Positions 55,224-64,000 of a DNA stretch of 64,000 nucleotides are shown here, one piece after another. Position 1 is the first letter of the stretch, and each line of letters starts with the position of its first letter. Both the position numbers and the translations under genes were made by a program. Origin of the DNA: Paraburkholderia phenazinium (GTDB taxonomy: Bacteria > Pseudomonadota > Gammaproteobacteria > Burkholderiales > Burkholderiaceae); the NCBI RefSeq assembly GCF_900100735.1, contig NZ_FNCJ01000005.1, forward strand, positions 372,001 through 436,000, written 5' to 3'. Below the pieces are notes generated by a model that saw only the letters and a program-made list of their open reading frames with translations, made no database searches and was not told the DNA's origin.

Positions 55224-56975
55224 ATGATCCGCAGGGAATTTCTCGTCCGCGCGTTGAGCGCGGCCGCAGCGTCAGTGTTTGCGCGTGAGGCGTTTGCACA
55301 GCAAGGACAGCAAGGCGCGCACTCGATGCACGGCATGTCCGATATGAGCGGCATGCAAGGAATGCGGAACTCGTCCGGGATGCCGGACATGCCAGGCGGC
55401 GGTATGCCGCCGTCTGTCCAACTGGCCGCGCCTGATGCGCTGCCCGCAGGTGCGCCGCTGGCTGCGTTGCGCACGCTGCCTAACGAAAGCGGCGAACCCG
55501 GCTTGTTCCGCGCAACCCTCGTCGCGCAGCCGGCTCAGCACACGCTGATTGCCGGGCACCCGACGACGTTCTGGCAGTACGGCCCCGCTGGCGGGCAACC
55601 CGCCGAAGGCGCCGGCAATGGCCCAGCTTCGGCGCAACCAGGCAGTCTTGTTGTCGGCCCCCTGATCGACGTGCGTGAAGGCGACACCGTCGAGATCCGT
55701 TTCGTGAACCGTCTGCCCGAACCGTCCACGATTCACTGGCATGGCCTGCCGGTGCCGCCCGACCAGGACGGCAATCCATCAGACCCGGTTGCGCCCGGCG
55801 GTTCGCGTGTCTACCGCTTTACGCTGCCGCGTGGCAGCGCCGGCACTTATTGGTACCACCCGCATCCGCATGGACAATCGGCCGAGCAGGTGTTTCGCGG
55901 ACTCGCGGGCCCGTTCGTGGTCCGCGCCGCCGATGATCCGCTCGCCGCCTGGCCGGAGCGGCATCTATTCTTCTCAGACCTGAAGCTGGCGAGCGACGGC
56001 GCGATCCCGCCGAACGACATGATGGACTGGATGAACGGCCGCGAAGGGCAGTTTGTGCTCGTCAACGGCGCGCGTCGCCCACTGATCGTGGTGACGACGG
56101 ACGAGCGCTGGCGAATATGGAATGGGTGTAATGCCCGCTATTTGAGATTGTCGCTGGGGGAGGGCCGTGTATTTACCCAGGTCGGTACGGATGGCGGCTT
56201 GCTGGAGCAGCCGCGTGCGGGGCTGACAACTCTGCTGCTGGCGCCGGGTGAGCGGGCGGAACTGATGGTTTCGGCCGCTGGAGCGTCGGGCGAGGCTGCA
56301 CAAGCGCAGCAATCCGCGCAATCAAGGCAGTTGGCGACTTCTGCGCAGACAGCCCGGGCGATCCTGACCGCCGAAGTCTACGACCGCCGCAAGATGGCGA
56401 TGTCGCATGGCAGCCTGCCGCCCAATCCAGCTTTGCCGCTCGCAGACGTGCAGTTCGAACCGGACTCGGCAGATACCACCCAGGTCGCGCGTGTGCTTCC
56501 AGCGTCGCTGCGGGTCATTGCCCCGCTCGGGGCGCCGGCCGCACGCAAATCGGTGGTGTTCTCCGAACGCATGGACATGGCCGCGATGCACCACACCGGC
56601 CGGCCGGTTACTGGTGGGCTGCCTGGTGGTCTGCCAACCGGCATGAGCTTCATGATCAACGGTGCGACCTTCGATCCGCGCCGCATCACACTGACCAGCC
56701 GGCGCGGCGAGGTTGAACACTGGTCGATTGAAAACCGCACGGACATGGACCACCCGTTCCATCTGCACGGCACGCAGTTTCAGGTGCTGGAGCGCGAGCA
56801 GGGCGGTGTCGCCGCGCTGGAGCCGTACCGGGCGTGGCGCGATACCGTCAACGTGCAGCCGGGGGAGACCGTGCGCATTGCGACGGTTCAGCAGCAGGCG
56901 GGGAGGCGGATGTTCCACTGCCACATCCTCGAACACGAGGATCTCGGCATGATGGGCACGCTCAAGGTGATCTGA
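55224..56975 (+). CDS. multicopper oxidase, Tat-exported (CueO/CopA-like)
   Basis: 583 residues. ATG at 55224 (AGGGA 8 bases upstream) gives a twin-arginine signal MIRREFLVRALSAAAAS. A Met/His-rich stretch follows (HSMHGMSDMSGMQGM). Copper ligands are in HWHGLP, YWYHPHPHG, HPFHLHG and HCHILEHEDLGM, which carry the type 1 Cys and type 2/3 histidines. This is a periplasmic oxidase of the laccase/CueO type, likely oxidising Cu(I). Linked to the upstream CopL-like gene; no copB or P-type ATPase is in the window. Confidence 0.9.
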   Translation: MIRREFLVRALSAAAASVFAREAFAQQGQQGAHSMHGMSDMSGMQGMRNSSGMPDMPGGGMPPSVQLAAPDALPAGAPLAALRTLPNESGEPGLFRATLVAQPAQHTLIAGHPTTFWQYGPAGGQPAEGAGNGPASAQPGSLVVGPLIDVREGDTVEIRFVNRLPEPSTIHWHGLPVPPDQDGNPSDPVAPGGSRVYRFTLPRGSAGTYWYHPHPHGQSAEQVFRGLAGPFVVRAADDPLAAWPERHLFFSDLKLASDGAIPPNDMMDWMNGREGQFVLVNGARRPLIVVTTDERWRIWNGCNARYLRLSLGEGRVFTQVGTDGGLLEQPRAGLTTLLLAPGERAELMVSAAGASGEAAQAQQSAQSRQLATSAQTARAILTAEVYDRRKMAMSHGSLPPNPALPLADVQFEPDSADTTQVARVLPASLRVIAPLGAPAARKSVVFSERMDMAAMHHTGRPVTGGLPGGLPTGMSFMINGATFDPRRITLTSRRGEVEHWSIENRTDMDHPFHLHGTQFQVLEREQGGVAALEPYRAWRDTVNVQPGETVRIATVQQQAGRRMFHCHILEHEDLGMMGTLKVI

Positions 56976-57063
56976 GCGACCTGAAGGCTATCCGAAAGCC
57001 AGGCGCGCACGCTGAACGCCAACTCGCCCATGCGCGATGCGTGTCTCGCGTCCCAGAATGAAG

Positions 57064-57086
57064 AAACCCGGCACGAAGCCGGGTTT
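57064..57086. terminator. bidirectional hairpin between multicopper oxidase and cspA
   Basis: AAACCCGGC (57064-57072) pairs with GCCGGGTTT (57078-57086) around a 5-base loop. Only short T-runs flank it; it sits between convergent genes. Confidence 0.65.
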
Positions 57087-57110
57087 CCAGGGTACGGGTA
57101 TCGAACAGAT

Positions 57111-57317
57111 TCAGGCTGCGGCCTGGATGTTCGATGCCTGCTTGCCTTTGGGGCCTTGCACGACCTCAAAGCTAACCTTCTGGCCTTCCTTCAGGGTTTT
57201 GAACCCATTCATCTGGATGGCCGAAAAGTGTGCAAACAGATCCTCACCGCCTTCGTCGGGCGTAATGAATCCGAAACCTTTCGCGTCATTGAACCATTTG
57301 ACCGTACCAGTTGCCAT
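57111..57317 (-). CDS. cspA: cold shock protein
   Basis: 68-residue nucleic-acid chaperone of the CspA family: [31 protein letters not shown] carries RNP1 (GFGFI) and RNP2 (LFAHF). AGGGGAA lies before the ATG. A sigma70 promoter at 57459-57487 implies a leader of about 135 bases, as is usual for cold-regulated csp genes. It is divergent from clpS. Confidence 0.95.
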   Translation of the reverse strand: MATGTVKWFNDAKGFGFITPDEGGEDLFAHFSAIQMNGFKTLKEGQKVSFEVVQGPKGKQASNIQAAA

Positions 57318-57458
57318 ACCTACTTCCCCTGTAACTCATGACACCACCACGAGCCCTCGAAAAGCTTAACGGCCGCGGGTATGCAGCCGCTCCCTCCTCA
57401 CAAGCTCACCATCGGCATTTTTTCGAATATGTGGCTGACTGAAAAAAGTGCCAGCTTG

Positions 57459-57487
57459 ATTGTTGAGGCTCTTTATTCGAGTGTCAA
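57459..57487 (-). promoter_or_regulatory. sigma70-type promoter of cspA with long leader
   Basis: On the minus strand, -35 TTGACA (57482-57487), 17-base spacer, -10 AACAAT (57459-57464). The predicted leader runs ~57,452 to 57,318. Nothing else is supported in the rest of the 582-base gap to clpS. Confidence 0.6.
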
Positions 57488-57865
57488 GAAAATTTTGAGA
57501 CCGGTCCCGGCGCGTTGCAAACACCCCATTTCCAGGGTTTTTCCCGCTTTTCTTATGTGCGGTGGCGCAACCCTCTCGTCTTGAAAAGTCGCATAATCGA
57601 CTCACATGCAGTTCTGCGAGCCGGTGCTCCCGCAAGTATTACCGTATGACGGCGAGGTGACATGTCCTTGGCCGTCGTGCAGGCGCTCAGCTTGCCGGAG
57701 CAGGTTGTGCGATACTCGATCCAACTGCACTGCAACAGCAGTGGCAACGACTTTCAGGAGGGCCGGCTCCGCAATCGGCTCCGTGCAAGACGCACGCGTG
57801 GCAGGCAATGCCGTCACGTGGGGACGAACAAGGGTCGCCGGATCGCCGGTGGGGTTTTGACAGGA

Positions 57866-57893
57866 TTGCGGGCCTGTCCGAGTTGTTTAGAAT
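57866..57893 (+). promoter_or_regulatory. promoter of clpS-clpA
   Basis: -35 TTGCGG (57866-57871), 16-base spacer, -10 TAGAAT (57888-57893). The clpS ATG is 6 bases beyond the -10, so the mRNA is likely leaderless. A TTGACA at 57857-57862 is too far upstream of this -10 to pair well. Confidence 0.5.
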
Positions 57894-57899
57894 GGGTGT

Positions 57900-58214
57900 A
57901 TGGCAATTATCCCGGACAAGCAGGACGGCACCGTACTGGAGCGGCAGGAAAAAAAGCTGAAGCCGCCTTCCATGTATAAGGTGGTGCTGTTGAACGACGA
58001 CTTCACGCCAATGGAATTTGTCGTGATGATCGTGCAGGAATACTTCAATAAAGATCGTGAAACCGCAACGCAGATTATGTTGAAGGTGCATCGCGAAGGT
58101 AGGGGAGTTTGTGGGGTCTATACGCGGGACATCGCGTCGACCAAAGTCGAGCAAGTCGTTACCCACGCACGGCAGGCCGGGCATCCGCTGCAGTGTGTGA
58201 TGGAGGAAGCATGA
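57900..58214 (+). CDS. clpS: ATP-dependent Clp protease adaptor ClpS
   Basis: 104 residues. Binds N-degron substrates and delivers them to ClpAP. It has an N-terminal flexible arm, then [17 protein letters not shown] with the conserved NDD substrate pocket, and [16 protein letters not shown]. The stop overlaps the clpA start (ATGA), a fixed arrangement in proteobacteria. The promoter predicts a leaderless message. Confidence 0.96.
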   Translation: MAIIPDKQDGTVLERQEKKLKPPSMYKVVLLNDDFTPMEFVVMIVQEYFNKDRETATQIMLKVHREGRGVCGVYTRDIASTKVEQVVTHARQAGHPLQCVMEEA

Positions 58215-60508
58215 TTGCCCAGGAACTGGAAGTCAGCTTGCACATGGCGTTTATGGAAGCACGCCAGGCGCGGCACGAGTTCATTACGGTCGAACATCTT
58301 TTACTGGCCCTGTTGGACAATCCGACGGCCGCAGAGGTGTTGCGAGCCTGCGCGGCCAACATCGAGGATCTGCGCCAGAACCTGCGCAACTTCATTCATG
58401 ACAACACGCCGACCGTGCCAGGCACGGACGACGTCGACACGCAGCCCACGCTGGGTTTCCAGCGCGTGATCCAGCGTGCCATCATGCATGTGCAGTCCAC
58501 CTCGAATGGCAAGAAGGAAGTGACCGGCGCGAACGTGCTGGTTGCGATCTTCGGCGAAAAGGACTCGCACGCCGTCTACTACCTGCAACAGCAGGGTGTG
58601 ACGCGTCTGGACGTGGTGAATTTCATCTCGCACGGCATTGCCAAGACCAGCAGCACCGACGCCGCCAAGGCGAGCGATGCGAATGCCGAGTCTGACGAAG
58701 CCGCTGCGCAGAAAGAAACGCCGCTCGCCCAGTTCACGCAGAACCTGAACCAGATGGCGAAAGACGGCCGCATCGACCCGCTGATCGGGCGCGAATCGGA
58801 AGTCGAACGTGTGGTGCAGGTGCTGTGCCGCCGGCGCAAGAACAATCCGCTACTGGTCGGTGAGGCCGGTGTCGGCAAGACCGCGATCGCCGAAGGGCTC
58901 GCCTGGCGCATCACGCGCGGCGAAGTGCCGGATATTCTAGCCGATGCGCAGGTGTATTCGCTCGACATGGGCGCGCTGCTGGCCGGTACTAAATACCGGG
59001 GCGATTTCGAGCAACGCCTGAAAACGGTCCTCAAGGAATTGAAGGAACGTCCGCACGCGATTCTGTTCATCGACGAAATCCATACGCTGATCGGCGCAGG
59101 CGCTGCCTCGGGCGGCACGCTGGATGCATCGAATCTGCTGAAGCCGGCACTGTCGTCGGGCACGCTCAAGTGCATCGGCGCGACGACCTTCACCGAATAC
59201 CGCGGCATCTTCGAAAAAGATGCGGCCCTGTCACGCCGCTTCCAGAAGGTGGATGTGACCGAGCCGACCGTCGAACAGACGGTGGCGATCCTGCGTGGCC
59301 TGAAGTCGCGTTTCGAAGAGCACCATGGCGTGAAGTACTCGTCGGGTGCGCTGTCGGCGGCGGCTGAACTGTCGGCACGCTTCATCACGGATCGTCATCT
59401 GCCGGATAAGGCCATTGACGTAATCGACGAAGCGGGCGCAGCGCAACGCATCCTGCCGAAGTCGAAGCAGAAGAAGACGATCGGCAAGGGCGAGATCGAG
59501 GAAATCATCTCGAAGATCGCGCGCGTGCCGGCGCAAAGCGTGTCGCAAGACGACCGCAGCAAGCTGCAAACGCTGGATCGCGACCTGAAGAGCGTGGTGT
59601 TCGGGCAAGACCCGGCCATCGACGCGCTGTCGGCGGCGATCAAGATGGCGCGCGCAGGCCTCGGCAAGCTGGACAAGCCGATCGGCGCGTTCCTGTTCTC
59701 GGGCCCGACTGGTGTGGGCAAGACCGAAGTGGCGAAGCAACTGGCGTTCACGCTGGGTATCGAGCTGATCCGCTTCGACATGTCCGAGTACATGGAACGT
59801 CACGCGGTGAGCCGTTTGATTGGCGCGCCGCCGGGCTATGTCGGGTTCGACCAGGGTGGTCTGCTGACCGAAGCTGTGACGAAGAAGCCGCACTGCGTGC
59901 TGCTGCTCGACGAAATCGAGAAAGCGCATCCGGACATCTACAACGTGCTGCTGCAGGTGATGGACCACGGCACGCTGACGGACAACAACGGTCGCAAGGC
60001 GGATTTCCGCAACGTCATCATCATCATGACGACGAATGCGGGCGCCGAGGCAATGGGCAAATCGGTTATCGGCTTCACCACGCGCCGCGAAACCGGCGAC
60101 GAGATGGTCGACATCAAGCGCATGTTCACGCCGGAGTTCCGTAACCGTCTGGACGCGACGATCAGCTTCCGCTCGCTCGATGAAGAAATCATCATGCGCG
60201 TGGTCGACAAGTTCTTGATGCAACTGGAAGATCAGTTGCATGAGAAGAAGGTCGATGCGCTCTTCACCGACGCACTGCGCAAGCATCTCGCCAAGCACGG
60301 TTTCGATCCGCTGATGGGCGCGCGTCCGATGCAGCGTCTGATCCAGGACACGATCCGTCGTGCGCTGGCCGACGAACTGCTGTTCGGCAAGCTGATGAGC
60401 GGTGGCCGCGTGACGGTGGATGTGGATGCCGAAGACAAGGTGCAGCTCACGTTCGACGAAACGCCGGCTCCGCGCAATCCGAATCCGGAAGCGGTCGAAG
60501 TCGAGTAA
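58211..60508 (+). CDS. clpA: ATP-dependent Clp protease ATPase subunit ClpA
   Basis: 765-residue AAA+ unfoldase. It has an N-terminal repeat domain ([29 protein letters not shown]), a first ATPase ([13 protein letters not shown], Walker [13 protein letters not shown]) and a second ([26 protein letters not shown]), and the ClpP-binding region. Length is typical. It probably pairs with ClpP at another locus, and the ClpP paralogue at 27058-27705 is a further possible partner. Confidence 0.96.
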   Translation: MIAQELEVSLHMAFMEARQARHEFITVEHLLLALLDNPTAAEVLRACAANIEDLRQNLRNFIHDNTPTVPGTDDVDTQPTLGFQRVIQRAIMHVQSTSNGKKEVTGANVLVAIFGEKDSHAVYYLQQQGVTRLDVVNFISHGIAKTSSTDAAKASDANAESDEAAAQKETPLAQFTQNLNQMAKDGRIDPLIGRESEVERVVQVLCRRRKNNPLLVGEAGVGKTAIAEGLAWRITRGEVPDILADAQVYSLDMGALLAGTKYRGDFEQRLKTVLKELKERPHAILFIDEIHTLIGAGAASGGTLDASNLLKPALSSGTLKCIGATTFTEYRGIFEKDAALSRRFQKVDVTEPTVEQTVAILRGLKSRFEEHHGVKYSSGALSAAAELSARFITDRHLPDKAIDVIDEAGAAQRILPKSKQKKTIGKGEIEEIISKIARVPAQSVSQDDRSKLQTLDRDLKSVVFGQDPAIDALSAAIKMARAGLGKLDKPIGAFLFSGPTGVGKTEVAKQLAFTLGIELIRFDMSEYMERHAVSRLIGAPPGYVGFDQGGLLTEAVTKKPHCVLLLDEIEKAHPDIYNVLLQVMDHGTLTDNNGRKADFRNVIIIMTTNAGAEAMGKSVIGFTTRRETGDEMVDIKRMFTPEFRNRLDATISFRSLDEEIIMRVVDKFLMQLEDQLHEKKVDALFTDALRKHLAKHGFDPLMGARPMQRLIQDTIRRALADELLFGKLMSGGRVTVDVDAEDKVQLTFDETPAPRNPNPEAVEVE

Positions 60509-60536
60509 GCGCTCAGTTTCTCGCAGCAAGCAAAGT

Positions 60537-60573
60537 AAAACGGCGCGGGCCGCAAAGCCCGTGCCGTTTTTTT
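60537..60573 (+). terminator. Rho-independent terminator of clpA
   Basis: AACGGCGCGGGC (60539-60550) pairs with GCCCGTGCCGTT (60557-60568) with one mismatch, followed by a T-run to 60573. Confidence 0.88.
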
Positions 60574-60644
60574 ATTGCCGCTTCAGATAATCGTAGTGCC
60601 GCCAGCGCGGCCACGGTCTAGCGCGAGAGCGCTAGAGCAAAACC

Positions 60645-61091
60645 TCAGTGCTTGCCGGTACTGCCAAAACCACCTGCACCGCGCTCGCTCTCCGCGAAAT
60701 CGTCGACGATATTGAATTCAGCCTGTACGACCGGCACGATCACAAGTTGCGCGAGCCGTTCCATCGGGTTCAGCGTGAACGCGGTTTGCCCGCGGTTCCA
60801 CGTCGAGATCATCAGTTGACCTTGATAATCCGAGTCGATCAAACCCACCAGATTCCCCAGCACGATGCCGTGCTTATGTCCCAGGCCCGAACGCGGCAGG
60901 ATCAAGGCCGCATAGCCGGGATCGCCGACGTGAATCGCCAGACCCGTCGGCACCAGCGCGGTTTCGCCGGGCTGCAGCGTCAGCGGTTCGTCGAGGCACG
61001 CGCGCAGGTCGAGGCCGGCGCTGCCCGTCGTGGCGTAGGCCGGGAGCTGGTCGCGCATGCGCGCGTCGAGAATCTTCAGGTCAAGTTTCAT
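60645..61091 (-). CDS. dut: deoxyuridine 5'-triphosphate nucleotidohydrolase
   Basis: 148-residue trimeric dUTPase that hydrolyses dUTP to dUMP, keeping uracil out of DNA. All five conserved motifs are present, including [34 protein letters not shown] and the C-terminal [10 protein letters not shown]. It is usually next to coaBC in betaproteobacteria, but here an LLM oxidoreductase gene lies between them. Confidence 0.95.
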   Translation of the reverse strand: MKLDLKILDARMRDQLPAYATTGSAGLDLRACLDEPLTLQPGETALVPTGLAIHVGDPGYAALILPRSGLGHKHGIVLGNLVGLIDSDYQGQLMISTWNRGQTAFTLNPMERLAQLVIVPVVQAEFNIVDDFAESERGAGGFGSTGKH

Positions 61092-61144
61092 GCAGTTCGA
61101 ATGAGTGGGTAGGGTGTCAGGAAAAATTCGGTGTAAGGCCCGGT

Positions 61145-62146
61145 TCAGCGGCCGAGCTGGAACGCCTCGGCGAGCAGTTCGTAGGAGCGCAGCCGCGCAC
61201 GGTAGCTGCCGGTCACGGTCAGTACTACCAGTTCGTCGGCCTGGAACTGCTCTTGCAGGGCGAGCATGCGTTCCGTCACGCTCTCTGGCGTGCCAATAAT
61301 GCTGCGTGGCTTTTCGCGGTCGATCACCAGTTGCTCGCGCTCGCCGTACTCCTGGGTCAGGCCTTGCTCGATCGTGGGAATGGGCGCGTTCAGCCCGTAG
61401 GCCATCTGCACGCGGCGCAGGTCGACGGCTTTCTCCAGTGCCGCCGCCTCATGCTCCGTATCCGCGCAGATCACGAACACCGCCGCGGCAAGATAGGGCT
61501 GCGCCTCGTTGCCGGGCTTGAAGCGCTCGCGATACGCCTGCGCGACCTGATGGCCGAAGTGCGCGTTGATGAAGTGGGCGAATGCGAAACGAATGCCGAG
61601 TTGCGCAGCGAGCAGGCCGCCGAATTCGCTCGAGCCGAGCATCCAGAGTTGCGGGCGGGTCTCGATCTGCGGCTGCAGCAGCACGCCCTGCGCCACATGA
61701 CCCTCCGGCAGCGTGCCGTTCATCAGACCGACCAGATCGGCCACCTGCTGCGGAAAAATATCGCCGCGGTTGTACTCGCCAGCGGCTACGGCTTGCGCGG
61801 TGCGCATATCGCCACCCGGCGCGCGGCCTACGCCGAGGTCGATGCGGTTCGGGAACAGCGCTTCGAGCATCATGAACTGCTCGGCGACCTTGAACGGGCT
61901 GTAGTACGGCAGCATGACGCCGCCGGAGCCGAGGCGAATGCGTTTGGTCACGCTGCCCAGGCGGGCCAGCATGACCTCAGGACAGGGATTGGACACGCCG
62001 CGCAGCCCGTGGTGCTCGGCGCACCAGTAGCGCGTATAGCCGAGATCGTCGGCAAGCTGCGCGAGTTCGACGGTGGCGGCGATTGCGTCCGCCACCGGGT
62101 GCCCGTCGATCACGGGCGTTTGATCGAGCACGGATAGTAGCGTCAT
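61145..62146 (-). CDS. LLM class flavin-dependent oxidoreductase
   Basis: 333-residue luciferase-like monooxygenase, TIM-barrel family. Similar to the single-component YhbW-type proteins: [56 protein letters not shown] and [10 protein letters not shown] are visible. Uses FMNH2 or F420; substrate unknown. It lies between dut and coaBC on the same strand. Confidence 0.85.
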   Translation of the reverse strand: MTLLSVLDQTPVIDGHPVADAIAATVELAQLADDLGYTRYWCAEHHGLRGVSNPCPEVMLARLGSVTKRIRLGSGGVMLPYYSPFKVAEQFMMLEALFPNRIDLGVGRAPGGDMRTAQAVAAGEYNRGDIFPQQVADLVGLMNGTLPEGHVAQGVLLQPQIETRPQLWMLGSSEFGGLLAAQLGIRFAFAHFINAHFGHQVAQAYRERFKPGNEAQPYLAAAVFVICADTEHEAAALEKAVDLRRVQMAYGLNAPIPTIEQGLTQEYGEREQLVIDREKPRSIIGTPESVTERMLALQEQFQADELVVLTVTGSYRARLRSYELLAEAFQLGR

Positions 62147-62207
62147 GACAGTACTGCTCCAAGGTGACTCAGGGTTCCGGCAAAAAGACCGCCTGGTTGC
62201 CAGGTCG

Positions 62208-63422
62208 TTACCGGATCAGGCTCGTATCGGGCAGGCGCTTGGCGATTTCGGCAATCAATGCGCCCGCGAGCGTCCGTTTGTCCGCGCGCGGCAGTTTCGT
62301 CGCGCCGCTCGCTTCGAAAAGGACGACTTCGTTATCGTCGAGGCCGAAGGTCAGCGGGCCGAGATTGCCGATCAGAAGCGGCACATTCTTGCGCACGCGC
62401 TTTTCTTCGCCGTGTACGTCGAGATCGCCGCTCTCCGCTGCAAAGCCGACGCAGTAGGGCGGATGTGGCAGCTTGGCCACCGCCGCCAGAATGTCCGGAT
62501 TTTCAACGAAGTTGAAAGCCGGTATCGCGCGTTCGGCGGTCTTCTTGATCTTGTGGTCGCTGATGTGATCGACACGCCAGTCGGCCACCGCCGCCACGCC
62601 GATGAAGACGTCGTAGTCGGGCACCGCGCGCATCACCGCGTCGTGCATTTGCTGGGCCGTTTGCACGTCCTCGCGGATCACGCCCCACGGCGTTTCCAGC
62701 GCGACCGGCCCGGCAATCAGATGCACGTCGGCGCCGGCTTGCTGTGCCGCGCGCGCCAGCGCAAAACCCATCTTGCCGCTCGAGCGGTTAGTGATGCCGC
62801 GCACCGGGTCCAACGGTTCGAAGGTCGGACCGGCGGTCAGCAGCACACGGCGGCCGGCGAGAATCTTCGGCTGGAAAAACGAGGCAATCGCTTCGTAGGT
62901 GGCGGCGGCTTCCAGCATGCGGCCGTCGCCGACCTCGCCGCACGCCTGCGGACCGGAGTCCGGGCCGAGCACTTCGATGCCGTCGGCACGCAGTTGCGCG
63001 ACGTTGCGCTGCGTGGCCGGGTTCTGCCACATCTGGCGGTTCATCGCCGGCACCACGAGCAGCGGACAATCGCGCGCCACGCATAGCGTCGCAAGCAGAT
63101 CGTCGGCCATGCCGTGTGCCAGCTTGGCGAGGAAATCCGTCGAGGCCGGCGCAATGACGATCGCATCCGCTTCGCGCGACAGATCGATATGCGCCATGTT
63201 GTTCGGCACGCGCGCGTCCCACTGGCTTGTGTAGACCGGACGGCCCGACAGCGCCTGCATGGTGACGGGGGTAATGAACTGCGTCGCCGCTTCGGTCATG
63301 ACGACCTGCACGGTGGCGTCTGCCTTGGTCAGCAGGCGCGTGAGTTCGGCGATCTTGTAGCAGGCAATCCCGCCGCTCATGCCGAGGACGAGATGTTTGC
63401 CTGTGAGTTCTGCGGTTGCCAA
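62208..63422 (-). CDS. coaBC: phosphopantothenoylcysteine decarboxylase/synthetase CoaBC
   Basis: 404-residue bifunctional enzyme making 4'-phosphopantetheine. N-terminal FMN-type CoaC: GMSGGIACYKIAELTRLL, active-site PAMNRQMW. C-terminal CoaB: VLLTAGPTFEPLDPVRGITNRSSGKMG, PADWR region. The start is TTG at 63422, with GGAGG exactly 6 bases upstream (63429-63433); the frame continues upstream to another TTG without a ribosome binding site. It is followed by the LLM gene and dut. Confidence 0.93.
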   Translation of the reverse strand: MATAELTGKHLVLGMSGGIACYKIAELTRLLTKADATVQVVMTEAATQFITPVTMQALSGRPVYTSQWDARVPNNMAHIDLSREADAIVIAPASTDFLAKLAHGMADDLLATLCVARDCPLLVVPAMNRQMWQNPATQRNVAQLRADGIEVLGPDSGPQACGEVGDGRMLEAAATYEAIASFFQPKILAGRRVLLTAGPTFEPLDPVRGITNRSSGKMGFALARAAQQAGADVHLIAGPVALETPWGVIREDVQTAQQMHDAVMRAVPDYDVFIGVAAVADWRVDHISDHKIKKTAERAIPAFNFVENPDILAAVAKLPHPPYCVGFAAESGDLDVHGEEKRVRKNVPLLIGNLGPLTFGLDDNEVVLFEASGATKLPRADKRTLAGALIAEIAKRLPDTSLIR

Positions 63423-63450
63423 CGAAAGCCTCCGAGACAAAGCAACAGCG

Positions 63451-63954
63451 TTAGCGCGAGCCGCGTACGCGCCGCAATTCGTCGAGTACCAGCAGGATCG
63501 CGCCGATCGTAATCGCGCTATCGGCGAGGTTGAACGCCGGCCAGTGCCAGCTTCCCACGTGGAAATCGAGGAAGTCGATCACGTGGCCGTACGCCAGCCG
63601 GTCGATCACATTGCCGAGCGCTCCGCCCAGAATCAGCGCCAGGGCCGCGCAGAACATCTTCTGCGTGCCGTGGCGCTTGAGCAGATAGCAGATCACCAGC
63701 GCCGCGACGATGCCGAGCGCCGTGAAAGCCCAGCGCTGCCAGCCGCCCGCCATGGCGAGGAAGCTGAAGGCGGCGCCGCGGTTGTAGACCAGAATGAGGT
63801 TGAAAAACGGCGCCACCTCATGCGGCACACCGTAAGAAAACACCTTCTGGACTGCAATCTTCGTGAGCTGGTCGAACAGAATCACGATCAGCGCCACGCC
63901 AAGCCACGGTGCCAGCGAACCGCTGCTGGCGGGTTTTGACAGTGTTCTTGCCAT
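63451..63954 (-). CDS. lspA: lipoprotein signal peptidase LspA
   Basis: 167-residue inner-membrane aspartic protease that cleaves lipoprotein signal peptides. Four membrane segments. The two catalytic aspartates are in [20 protein letters not shown] and [15 protein letters not shown]. The ATG overlaps the ileS stop by one base (TAATG), a typical ileS-lspA operon. Confidence 0.95.
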   Translation of the reverse strand: MARTLSKPASSGSLAPWLGVALIVILFDQLTKIAVQKVFSYGVPHEVAPFFNLILVYNRGAAFSFLAMAGGWQRWAFTALGIVAALVICYLLKRHGTQKMFCAALALILGGALGNVIDRLAYGHVIDFLDFHVGSWHWPAFNLADSAITIGAILLVLDELRRVRGSR

Positions 63955-64000
63955 TATGCCGCGCTCCTCGTTTCGCCGCTCCCGAACAGATTGCTAAAGC
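63954..64000 (-). CDS. ileS: isoleucyl-tRNA synthetase, C-terminal fragment
   Basis: Only the last 14 or so codons are present, ending [13 protein letters not shown] then TAA at 63954-63956. The SNLxGxGExR pattern is the usual end of the C-terminal zinc-binding tail of bacterial IleS, and the overlap with lspA agrees. The gene continues beyond base 64000. Confidence 0.8.
   Translation of the reverse strand, partial: FSNLFGSGETRSAA

Overview
The window looks like a piece of the main chromosome of a Paraburkholderia/Burkholderia-type betaproteobacterium. It is GC-rich, and the gene content and order match that group: tsaE-queG-ogt-xerD, plsY-yajQ-murB-argF-DUF3579-rpsT-murJ, adk-kdsB-Trm112-lpxK, xseA-sodB, cspA/clpS-clpA, dut, coaBC and lspA-ileS. 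Species assignment is inference from these families and from recalled synteny. No mobile element, CRISPR array, rRNA or tRNA was seen.

Layout. 1-13,700 is housekeeping: tRNA modification (tsaE, queG), DNA repair (ogt), dimer resolution (xerD), an acyl-CoA ligase, lipid and cell-wall synthesis (plsY, murB, murJ), arginine synthesis (argF) and ribosomal protein S20. 13,788-20,520 holds an SDR dehydrogenase, adk, the Kdo/lipid A genes (kdsB, Trm112, lpxK), xseA and sodB. 21,000-38,700 is a more individual stretch. It has a porin, a DUF1254 protein, a NYN/OST-HTH RNA-binding protein, an NCS1 permease, a solitary ClpP paralogue, an ECF sigma factor with a 27-bp in-frame repeat, a degenerate EAL protein, a DHA2 efflux pump with a MocR regulator, and an HTH-citrate synthase fusion divergent from a family III CoA-transferase. 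38,700-47,400 is accessory: a Rap1a/Tai-like secreted protein, a (GGGN)n repeat protein, a peptide-type ABC importer and a cupin. 47,473-53,299 returns to core genes (a stand-alone fusA, DUF192, rluE-like, icd). 53,832-56,975 is accessory again: a glycosyltransferase-like protein, a CopL-like Cys/His protein and a Tat-exported multicopper oxidase. 57,111-64,000 is core (cspA, clpS-clpA, dut, an LLM oxidoreductase, coaBC, lspA, end of ileS).

How genes work together. Translationally coupled pairs with overlapping stop and start codons include ogt-xerD, murJ-SirB1, the ABC permease and ATPase genes, clpS-clpA, ileS-lspA and tsaE-amiC. Several genes (queG, ybaK, clpS, murJ) have a TANAAT-like -10 box 6-9 bases before the ATG, which suggests leaderless or very short leaders.

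The strongest candidate for something undescribed is at 34,096-36,851. A helix-turn-helix domain is fused to an apparently intact citrate synthase fold, divergent from a CoA-transferase, and the intergenic DNA carries four phased TTGATT half-sites. Other points of interest are a 26-bp perfect palindrome upstream of icd, a hairpin that appears to bury the ribosome binding site of the Tai-like gene, DnaA-box-like repeats next to xseA, and hairpins built into the last codons of convergent genes.
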